The position numbers and the translations under genes are program-made. The notes below the pieces were generated by a model. The model made no database searches, was not told where the DNA came from, and worked only from the letters and a program-made list of their open reading frames with translations. DNA of 5,503 nucleotides from CAZKTS01 sp964555735 (lineage in GTDB: Bacteria > Actinomycetota > Acidimicrobiia > IMCC26256 > PALSA-555): positions 1-5,503 of the forward strand of contig CAZKTS010000346.1 of the NCBI GenBank assembly GCA_964555735.1. The letters run 5' to 3'. This document shows, in pieces, positions 1 through 4,985 of this stretch; the first letter of the stretch is position 1; each line of letters starts with the position of its first letter.

Positions 1-1
1 G

Positions 2-790
2 CTCGCCGCCGAGGAGCTCGGGTACGAGTCGGTCTGGCTGCCGGAGCACCTGATCTTCACGTCGAAGATGAGCCGCTCGCCGCACCCGGGCGAGACGCAT
101 CCGCCGGTGCCGCCCGACACGCCGATCTTCGACGCGTTCGCGTACCTCTCGTACTTCGCCGGCATCACCGACCGGGTGCGCTTGGGCACGCACGTCTACA
201 ACCTCGGGCTCCGGCACCCGTTCGTCGCGGCGCGGGCCGTCCAGACGCTCGACATCGTGTCGGGGGGGCGGGTCGAGTTCGGCATCGGTGCGAGCTGGCT
301 CGAGGAGGAGTGGATCGCCGCCGAGCTGGAGTTCGCGACGCGCGGCAAGCGGGTCGACGAGGCACTCGAGGTGTGCAAGCTCCTCTGGACGGAGGACGAC
401 GTCTCGTTCCACGGCGAGTTCTTCGACTTCGAGGGTGCGGTGTTCGAGCCCAAGTGCACGCAGGAGCCGTACCCGCCGGTGCTGGTCGGCGGCGAGAGCG
501 GCGCGGCGCTGCGGCGCGCCGCGCGCGCGGGCGACGGCTGGATCGGCATGGCGCACGACTTCGAGTCGGGCGCGGCGCAGATCGCCAAGCTGCGCGGGCT
601 CCTGGCCGAGCAGGGGCGGGATCCCGACGACTTCCAGTACTGCCTCGGTGGGCCGGTCGAGTCGGCCGACGACGTCAAGCGCTGGGAGGACATCGGCGTG
701 ACCCGCCTGGTCTTCTCGCCGTGGCGGCGTTCGAAGGAGGCCGTCGACGGCATGCGCCGCTTCGCCGACCTGGTCGGCCTACCGGGCTGA
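2..790 (+). CDS. LLM-class F420-dependent oxidoreductase, 5' end cut by window
   Basis: The reading frame is open from base 2 to the TGA at 788-790 and gives 262 residues, so only a short N-terminal piece (perhaps 20-40 residues) lies outside the window. The family is the luciferase-like monooxygenase (TIM-barrel) superfamily, whose actinobacterial members mostly use reduced coenzyme F420, or FMN, for hydride transfer or oxygenation. Recognisable stretches are GYESVWLPEH near the start, the ITDRVRLGTHVYNLGLRHP strand-helix, then a TLDIVSGGRVEFGIGASW segment, and PPVLVGGESGAALRRAARAGDGWIG in the second half. These match the Rv2161c-like group of probable F420 oxidoreductases. The ATG at 68 is internal, because conserved family sequence continues upstream of it. 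The gene faces the minus-strand cluster and ends inside a shared inverted repeat. The substrate is unknown. F420 rather than FMN use is inferred from family and lineage. Confidence 0.9.
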   Translation, partial: LAAEELGYESVWLPEHLIFTSKMSRSPHPGETHPPVPPDTPIFDAFAYLSYFAGITDRVRLGTHVYNLGLRHPFVAARAVQTLDIVSGGRVEFGIGASWLEEEWIAAELEFATRGKRVDEALEVCKLLWTEDDVSFHGEFFDFEGAVFEPKCTQEPYPPVLVGGESGAALRRAARAGDGWIGMAHDFESGAAQIAKLRGLLAEQGRDPDDFQYCLGGPVESADDVKRWEDIGVTRLVFSPWRRSKEAVDGMRRFADLVGLPG

Positions 791-849
791 GGGCTTTTGG
801 CGTCAGCAGCTCGACTCTGAGTCGAGTCTGCGACGCCAAAACCCCTCAG
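787..849. terminator. Long inverted repeat between convergent genes, probable bidirectional terminator
   Basis: The two facing stop codons (788-790 on plus, 848-846 on minus) are separated by 55 bases that fold almost completely. The arms are CTGAGGG (787-793) with CCCTCAG (843-849), a C/C mismatch (794/842), TTTTGGCGTC (795-804) with GACGCCAAAA (832-841), an unpaired A805, GCAG (806-809) with CTGC (828-831), an unpaired T827, and CTCGAC (810-815) with GTCGAG (821-826), closing a five-base loop. That is about 27 base pairs. Both TGA codons lie in the outermost arm. There is no T-tract after the stem in either direction; the T-run is on the 5' side of the stem on both strands. It is therefore not a textbook intrinsic terminator, although U-poor hairpin terminators are described in actinobacteria. 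A repeated extragenic palindrome is an alternative. Confidence 0.65.
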
Positions 850-1619
850 CGCAGGAGCTGGTCGGGGTGCGCGTCGAAGTCGCGGACGGTGCCCTTGTTG
901 CGCAGGCCGATGTGAATCTGCTCGGGCTGCATGGTGAAGCACACGCCGGCCATCGCGCCCTCGAGCTCGTCGGCGCGGTCGACGGCGTCGAGGTCCATGC
1001 CCCGGCCCATGCCGATGTCAATGGCGCGCCGCAGCACCATGACGGCCTCGGCGGTGTCGGCGTCGAACGTCTCGTTCGCCCAGCGGAAGAACCCGCCCCG
1101 CCACTTCGTCTCCGAGAACGGCGGCGGCGCGACGCAGGTGAGCCCCTCGAGCGTCCACGCGTGCACCAGCTCGCCGTCGCGCCAGAGCTTCACCACCCGC
1201 GCGCTGCCGTCGCGCGGCAGCATCGGGATCTCCGCGTCGTACTGACGCACGGTTCCGAGCGGACCGCCGCGCGCCGCGTGGGCGATCGCGAGGCCGGCGA
1301 GGTCGAAGAGGTGCGTGCAGTTGGCCCGCGGGTCGGCGCGTTCGCCGGCCGACAGGAACCGGTCCGACAACGGCATCCCTTCGAGGTCGCGCACCGGCTC
1401 GACCGCCCCCGGGCACGTCGTCCACGGGAAGCGGACGGCCCGACCCTCGACGTCGGTGACGACGTCGTCGTCGACCCGGACGGTCACCTCGAAGTGGTGG
1501 AAGTCGTCCTCGAGGCCGCCCTCGACCTCGCCGAGACCGGTCGTGACCAGCCGGATGCGCCGCCGGTAGGCGCCGTGGTCGAGACCGCCGGGGGGCGGAT
1601 GACCGCCGCGGGTGGTCAT
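846..1619 (-). CDS. DUF2889 family protein
   Basis: This gene encodes 257 residues from an ATG at 1619-1617 to a TGA at 848-846. It resembles the DUF2889 family (function unknown). The matching features are an N-terminal YRRRIRLVTTGLGEVEGGLED segment (residues 18-38), a beta-rich part with FPWTTCPGA (64-72), RANCTHLFDLAGLAI (98-112), and a C-terminal GVCFTMQPEQ (225-234). Cys69, Cys101, His103 and Cys227 sit in the best-conserved-looking blocks and might be functional. No signal peptide or membrane segment is seen, so it is probably cytoplasmic. The start overlaps the stop of the upstream ligase-like gene by four bases (ATGA, 1619-1616) and has no clear Shine-Dalgarno sequence, so translational coupling is likely. 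The same frame stays open far upstream (to about 2600), but that part is low-complexity Arg-rich shadow of the ligase gene. Context suggests a role with the CoA-ligase-like protein, but no reaction can be named. Confidence 0.82.
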   Translation of the reverse strand: MTTRGGHPPPGGLDHGAYRRRIRLVTTGLGEVEGGLEDDFHHFEVTVRVDDDVVTDVEGRAVRFPWTTCPGAVEPVRDLEGMPLSDRFLSAGERADPRANCTHLFDLAGLAIAHAARGGPLGTVRQYDAEIPMLPRDGSARVVKLWRDGELVHAWTLEGLTCVAPPPFSETKWRGGFFRWANETFDADTAEAVMVLRRAIDIGMGRGMDLDAVDRADELEGAMAGVCFTMQPEQIHIGLRNKGTVRDFDAHPDQLLR

Positions 1620-3175
1620 GCGCTGCGCACGTTGCCGCCGGGGTAGTTGCCCCCGCCGTACGTGTCGTCGAGCGCGTCGTAGTCGACCACCCAGCCGTCG
1701 CGGGGAAGTGCGTCGGCGAACTCCACGAACCGCGGCTTCTTGTACGACGCGATGCGCGCCCGGCAGTGCTCGATGACGTCGTCGGGCGTCACCGTCGCGC
1801 CGTCGCGCACCACGACGATCGCCTTCACGCTCTGCACCCACTTCGGGTCCGGCACGCCGATGACGGCCACCTCGGCGACCGCCTCGTGCTCGGCGATGCA
1901 GCGCTCGACCTCGGTCGGGTAGATGTTCTCCGCCGCCGACTTGATCATCCGGGTCTTCGGCCCGATGAAGGTGATCGAGCCGTCGGGCTCGCGCCGACCG
2001 AGGTCGTTGGTGTGGTGCCAGCCATTGCTGGCGCGTCGCTCGTTCTCCTCGGGGCGGTTCCAGTACCCGTTCATCACGGTGGGGCCCCGGGTCACGATCT
2101 CGCCCACGTCGCCGACGGCCGCGTCGCCCTCGTCGGCGTCGACCACCCGGATCTGGAGCAGCGGCGACGTGCGCCCGTGCGTGCCGAGGGCTTCGGCACC
2201 GAGGCAGCTGAACGTCATCATGCCGACGACCTCGGTCTGGCCGTAGCCGCCGGGGCGGCCGGCCCACGGGCTGGTGTCGCGCGTCGTCATCGCGTTCCAC
2301 GCCGACGACCCGCCCGCGGTGCGCAGCGACGTCAGGTCGTACTTCCCGTCGGCGTTGGCCTCGAGGATCTGGTCGAAGATCGGGCCGACGAGGAACGCGC
2401 CGGTGCAGCGCTCGGCCTCGATGATGCGGCACAGCTCGGCACCCTCGACGCGCCGCACGAACGCGTTGGTGCCACCGAACACGAACGTCGCGAGCGTGTG
2501 CATGAGGGTGCCGAGATGGAACATGGGCCCGCTGTTCAGGTACACGTCGTCGCCGCTCGTGCGCGTGAAGTGGCCGTACACCAGCCCCTGCGAGATGCAC
2601 GCGGTGTGGCTGAGCATGGCGCCATTCGGGCGGCCGGCGAACGCGGCGGTGTAGATGATGAGCGACGACGTGCGCGGGTCGACCGCCTCGTCAAGCGGGC
2701 CGTCGGCACCGTTCGCCGCGAGGAATGCCTCGTACCCGTCGGCGTCGTCGGTGTCGTGCCGCAGCCAGCGGGCTTCGGCGGTCACGAGGTCGCGGGCCGC
2801 CCGTACCGGGTCGCCGACCTCCTCCTCTTGCCACAGCACGAGCCTCGGTGCGAGGTCGTCGATGACGAACGCGAGCTCTTCGGGGCTCTGGCGCCAGTTG
2901 GCCGGGCAGAACATCGCGCTCAGCCGGCCGCACGCGAGCCACAGCTCGAGGATGCGGAACGAGTTCTGCCCGAGCCAGAGCACGCGCTCGCCAGGACCGA
3001 CGCCTTCGGTGCGCAGTGCGTGCGCGAGGCGGTCGACCCGGGCGTCGAGCTCCGGGAACGTCAGGCGCACGTCGCCGTCGACGATCGCGAGCTGCTGCGG
3101 CCGGCTGCGCGCGTGCTCGCGCAGCACGTCGCCGAGCGTCAGCGCGTGGAGCGTGTCGACGGCGGGCTCGGGCAC
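1616..3175 (-). CDS. Divergent AMP-binding acyl-CoA ligase-like protein lacking key lysines
   Basis: This is a 519-residue member of the ANL (acyl-CoA synthetase/adenylation) superfamily, of normal length. It starts at GTG 3175, one base after the stop of the VOC gene (TGA-C-GTG), with no obvious Shine-Dalgarno sequence. The fold is well preserved: LTFPELDARVDRLAHAL near residue 38, the motif-A3 region at 175-190, GYGQTE (A5) at 310-315, GWHHTNDLG (A7) at 385-393, the A8 hinge at 403-424 with ENIYPTEVE, and a small C-terminal domain. The catalytic motifs are degenerate. A3 reads YTAAFAGRPNGAMLSH, with Asn184 where the PKG lysine is expected and the Ser/Gly/Thr phosphate-loop residues replaced. 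A7 has TND instead of TGD. A8 has Pro406 and Arg409 where Arg and Asp are typical. The A10 segment (PRDGWVV, 491-497) has no lysine and runs into a Gly-rich tail, GGGNYPGGN (507-515). The frame is intact, so this is not a decayed gene. It could be a ligase subfamily with altered chemistry or a pseudoenzyme. Substrate unknown. Confidence 0.88.
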   Translation of the reverse strand: MPEPAVDTLHALTLGDVLREHARSRPQQLAIVDGDVRLTFPELDARVDRLAHALRTEGVGPGERVLWLGQNSFRILELWLACGRLSAMFCPANWRQSPEELAFVIDDLAPRLVLWQEEEVGDPVRAARDLVTAEARWLRHDTDDADGYEAFLAANGADGPLDEAVDPRTSSLIIYTAAFAGRPNGAMLSHTACISQGLVYGHFTRTSGDDVYLNSGPMFHLGTLMHTLATFVFGGTNAFVRRVEGAELCRIIEAERCTGAFLVGPIFDQILEANADGKYDLTSLRTAGGSSAWNAMTTRDTSPWAGRPGGYGQTEVVGMMTFSCLGAEALGTHGRTSPLLQIRVVDADEGDAAVGDVGEIVTRGPTVMNGYWNRPEENERRASNGWHHTNDLGRREPDGSITFIGPKTRMIKSAAENIYPTEVERCIAEHEAVAEVAVIGVPDPKWVQSVKAIVVVRDGATVTPDDVIEHCRARIASYKKPRFVEFADALPRDGWVVDYDALDDTYGGGNYPGGNVRSA

Positions 3176-3176
3176 G

Positions 3177-3614
3177 TCAGTCGCGGACGGAGTCGGCGTA
3201 CGCCATCGGCAGCAGCTCGATGAGCTGGCCGTCGGGATCGCGCACGAAGATGCCGACGTCGATGTCGGTGTCGGTGAGCACCTCGCCGCCGTGCTCGGCG
3301 ACGGCCGCGCACGTCGCGGGGATGTCGTCGACGCTCACCGAGATGTGGGTGAGGCCGGGTTCGTTCATCGCCCGCGGCTTCGGCGCCTGCGTCTGGCCCG
3401 CGGCGGCGAAGTGCAGCAGCTCGAGCACGAGGCCGTCGCGGCGCAGGTAGCAGGCCGTCATGCCGAGCGGCGCGTCGAGGCCGAGCAGCTTCGCGGAGAG
3501 CTCGTCGGGCGGGTGGATCTCACGCCACGGCTCGAACCCGAGCACCTCGACGTAGAACCGGCGGGACCGATCGAGGTCGGTCACGCACTGCCCGAGGTGG
3601 TTGAAGACGCCCAC
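3177..3614 (-). CDS. VOC family (glyoxalase/epimerase/dioxygenase-fold) metalloprotein
   Basis: This gene encodes 145 residues, a usual length for a single vicinal-oxygen-chelate protein built from two beta-alpha-beta-beta-beta modules. Module one runs from FNHLGQCVTDLDRSRRFYVEVLGFE (4-28) to LVLELLHF (62-69). Module two runs from GLTHISVSVDDIPATCAAV (87-105) to DPDGQLIELLP (126-136). The four classical metal positions are all present: His6, Glu65, His90 and Glu133, which suggests a functional divalent-metal site. The family includes glyoxalase I, methylmalonyl-CoA epimerase and ring-cleavage dioxygenases, and the sequence alone does not choose between them. In a cluster with CoA ligases, an epimerase or isomerase step on a CoA thioester is possible but is inference. 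The start is GTG 3614, supported by GGGAG at 3627-3623 with an eight-base spacer. The stop is one base before the start of the divergent ligase. Confidence 0.9.
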   Translation of the reverse strand: MGVFNHLGQCVTDLDRSRRFYVEVLGFEPWREIHPPDELSAKLLGLDAPLGMTACYLRRDGLVLELLHFAAAGQTQAPKPRAMNEPGLTHISVSVDDIPATCAAVAEHGGEVLTDTDIDVGIFVRDPDGQLIELLPMAYADSVRD

Positions 3615-3622
3615 GGCGCGAG

Positions 3623-3627
3623 CTCCC
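3623..3627 (-). promoter_or_regulatory. Ribosome binding site of the VOC gene
   Basis: On the minus strand GGGAG lies eight bases before the GTG at 3614, in the 21-base gap after the hot-dog gene stop. It fixes GTG 3614 as the start. It is one of only two clear Shine-Dalgarno-like sites among the minus-strand genes. Confidence 0.6.
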
Positions 3628-3635
3628 GGGGGTGG

Positions 3636-4094
3636 TCAGTCCTGCTTCGGCGGGCGGACGTTGATGACGAGCGTGAAGATGGTCGTGCAGACCGGGTCGC
3701 CCGACTTGGCGTCCTTCCAGTCGGTCTCGGTCACGTAGAACTCGAGCTTGCCCCCGTTGGAGCGCTCCTTCTCGTACACGTCGGTGATGGTGCCCGTGCC
3801 TTCGAGCACGTCGCCGACCTTCGGCCAGCGGTGGTACTCGAACGCCTGGTTGCCGTGGAGGATCGCCCGGCCGGGGCCGCGCAGCTTCTCGATCGGCAGG
3901 CCGGCCGCGCCGCCCTCGCCCATCGAGCCCCAGTACGACATCACGAACGGGAAGGTGGGGGGCACCGGCGCGCCGTCCTGGGCGTAGACCGGGTCGTCGT
4001 CGCCGAGCGCCTCGGCGAACACGCGGACCGGGCCGCGCTCGATGACGATGGTCTGGGTGCCGGTGGGCTGGCCCTTGAGCTCGGTGAGTGCCAC
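3636..4094 (-). CDS. FAS1-like/MaoC-type hot-dog dehydratase domain protein (HadA-like)
   Basis: This gene encodes 152 residues forming a single hot-dog domain of the MaoC N-terminal / FAS1-like dehydratase kind, the group that includes the mycobacterial HadA and HadC subunits of the (3R)-hydroxyacyl dehydratase. Visible marks are VRVFAEALGDDDPVYAQDGAPVPPTFPFV (23-51), the hydratase-motif region; LHGNQAFEYHRWPKVGDVL (79-97), the strand typical of this group; and a C-terminal FYVTETDWKDAKSGDPVCTTIFTLVI sheet. In the hydratase motif (G-D-x-N-P-L-H in catalytic members) this protein reads G31-D32-D-D-P-V-Y37, so Asp is kept but the catalytic His is Tyr, as in the non-catalytic HadA/HadC type. 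Such subunits normally pair with a catalytic HadB-like protein, and none is in this window. The start is GTG 4094, with AGGGGG at 4110-4105 about ten bases upstream. It is the first gene of the probable downstream transcription unit and may act on an enoyl- or hydroxyacyl-CoA. Confidence 0.83.
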   Translation of the reverse strand: MALTELKGQPTGTQTIVIERGPVRVFAEALGDDDPVYAQDGAPVPPTFPFVMSYWGSMGEGGAAGLPIEKLRGPGRAILHGNQAFEYHRWPKVGDVLEGTGTITDVYEKERSNGGKLEFYVTETDWKDAKSGDPVCTTIFTLVINVRPPKQD

Positions 4095-4104
4095 GGCGCT
4101 CGAT

Positions 4105-4110
4105 CCCCCT
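4105..4110 (-). promoter_or_regulatory. Ribosome binding site of the hot-dog gene
   Basis: On the minus strand the purine run AGGGGG (followed by A) lies about ten bases before GTG 4094. It supports that start as the beginning of a separately translated unit rather than a coupled gene. Confidence 0.5.
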
Positions 4111-4128
4111 GGGTGTGCGTCGGTCGTT

Positions 4129-4146
4129 CCTGACGTGTGCGTCAGG
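4129..4146. promoter_or_regulatory. Perfect 18-base inverted repeat, possible operator
   Basis: CCTGACG-TGTG-CGTCAGG is a perfect seven-base-pair inverted repeat with a four-base centre, 34 bases upstream of the hot-dog gene start and within the only sizeable gap of the minus-strand cluster. Its length and position suit an operator for a dimeric regulator such as a TetR-type repressor. A weak minus-strand -10-like hexamer TAGCGT sits just upstream at 4154-4149, which would put the transcription start inside or next to the palindrome. No convincing -35 box is seen. A hairpin in the RNA is the alternative. No regulator gene lies in the window. Confidence 0.35.
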
Positions 4147-4164
4147 GGACGCTAGCCGAGCCCC

Positions 4165-4186
4165 GGGACCCGCTCCGGCGGGACCC
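4165..4186 (-). terminator. GC-rich hairpin after the stress-protein gene, possible terminator
   Basis: GGG-A-CCCGC (4165-4173), a TCCG loop and GCGGG-A-CCC (4178-4186) can form an eight-base-pair stem with one A/A mismatch. It begins 18 bases after the stop of the universal stress protein on the minus strand. There is no T-tract, and in DNA this GC-rich such stems arise by chance, so the call is weak. If real, it would end the ligase-USP transcript. Confidence 0.28.
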
Positions 4187-4204
4187 CGAGCAGCACCCCG
4201 ATGC

Positions 4205-4984
4205 TCAGGACGCGGCGGGTGCCGCGGCCAGGAGGACGGTCGTGTTGGCGCGATGGGCGAGCGCGCCCGCGGTCGAGCCGAGCGCCAGGCGCTTCCACGG
4301 GGTGAGGCCGCGCGTGCCGAGGACCACCAGGTCGGGTCGCCACGTGCTCACGTGCACGAGCAGGGCGGAGGTCGGGCGGCCCTCCAGGCGCTCGACGCCC
4401 GGCGTCAACCCGGCGGCAGTCACCACGTCGGTCGCCTCCTCGAGCACGGCATCGACGTCGATGCGGCCGTCGTCGACCGCCACGAGCGACACGGCGGCAT
4501 CGCGAGCGAGGGGGAGCGAGAGGTACGCGTCGAGCGCGCGACGGGCGTGCGCGGAGCCGTCGACGCAGCACAGGACCGACACCACCGCCGCGCCGCGCAC
4601 GATCGCGATCGGGTGCGACGGGTGGTGCAGCAGCCACTCGGCGGTGCTGCCGAGCCAGCCGAGCAGCTCGGGCTCGTGTCCGGCCGGCCCGACGACGGTG
4701 AGGTCGGCCGCCTGGCCGTCGAGCAGCACGCGCGGATCGGCGTCGGCGTAGAGGACCTCCACCGAGTCGAAGGTGCTCGGCGAGGGGCGGGCGTCGGCCC
4801 ACGGTGGCGTCCATGGCGCGGGTGTAGCGGGTGCGGCCCAGTCCTCGAACGGGGGCTCGTGGCCGGTGAGGACGGTGAGCGCCCAGCCCGGCCACGGGTG
4901 CTCGCTGATCCAGCGCCACGCGCGGTCGGCGCCGGGCGAGCCGTCGTCGCCGAACACGAGCGAGCGGCGCGCGTCGGCAGCCAC
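4205..4984 (-). CDS. Universal stress protein with two tandem USP domains
   Basis: This gene encodes 259 residues forming two USP (UspA-type) domains in tandem. Domain one is about residues 7-130 and begins LVFGDDGS. Domain two is about 133-255 and begins VVSVLCCVDGSAHARRAL. Each ends in a complete ATP-binding signature G-x2-G-x9-G-[ST]: Gly99/Gly102/Gly112-Ser113 (GPAG...GST) in the first and Gly223/Gly226/Gly236-Ser237 (GTRG...GST) in the second. Both domains therefore probably bind ATP, as mycobacterial tandem USPs do. The first domain carries a Pro/Trp/Ala-rich insert at about 49-68. The protein is cytoplasmic, with no signal or membrane segment. The start is GTG 4984, one base after the stop of the upstream ligase (TGA-C-GTG); the gene has no internal ATG in frame and no clear Shine-Dalgarno sequence, so translation is likely coupled to the ligase. 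Its role in the cluster is unknown; USPs usually tune metabolism under stress or energy limitation. Confidence 0.92.
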   Translation of the reverse strand: MAADARRSLVFGDDGSPGADRAWRWISEHPWPGWALTVLTGHEPPFEDWAAPATPAPWTPPWADARPSPSTFDSVEVLYADADPRVLLDGQAADLTVVGPAGHEPELLGWLGSTAEWLLHHPSHPIAIVRGAAVVSVLCCVDGSAHARRALDAYLSLPLARDAAVSLVAVDDGRIDVDAVLEEATDVVTAAGLTPGVERLEGRPTSALLVHVSTWRPDLVVLGTRGLTPWKRLALGSTAGALAHRANTTVLLAAAPAAS

Positions 4985-4985
4985 G

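Noticed and set aside
68..70. ATG at 68 as start of the oxidoreductase
   Set aside because: The frame is open back to base 2 and encodes family sequence (GYESVWLPEH) upstream, so the true start is outside the window.
1616..1720. Frameshift explaining the lost A10 lysine of the divergent ligase
   Set aside because: The alternative frame in this region is Arg-rich and contains no GK-type motif, while the annotated frame continues smoothly to a stop that overlaps the next gene's start.
1620..2600. Upstream extension of the DUF2889 frame, open to a start at about 2600
   Set aside because: The extension is Arg-, Gly- and Ala-rich low-complexity sequence lying out of frame within the well-supported ligase-like gene; it is an open frame produced by high GC.
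1766..4133. Two long plus-strand open frames of nearly 490 codons (1766-3223 and 2655-4133)
   Set aside because: They are antisense to the minus-strand ligase, VOC and hot-dog genes, have Arg/Ala/His-rich composition and no recognisable domain; typical shadows in GC-rich DNA.
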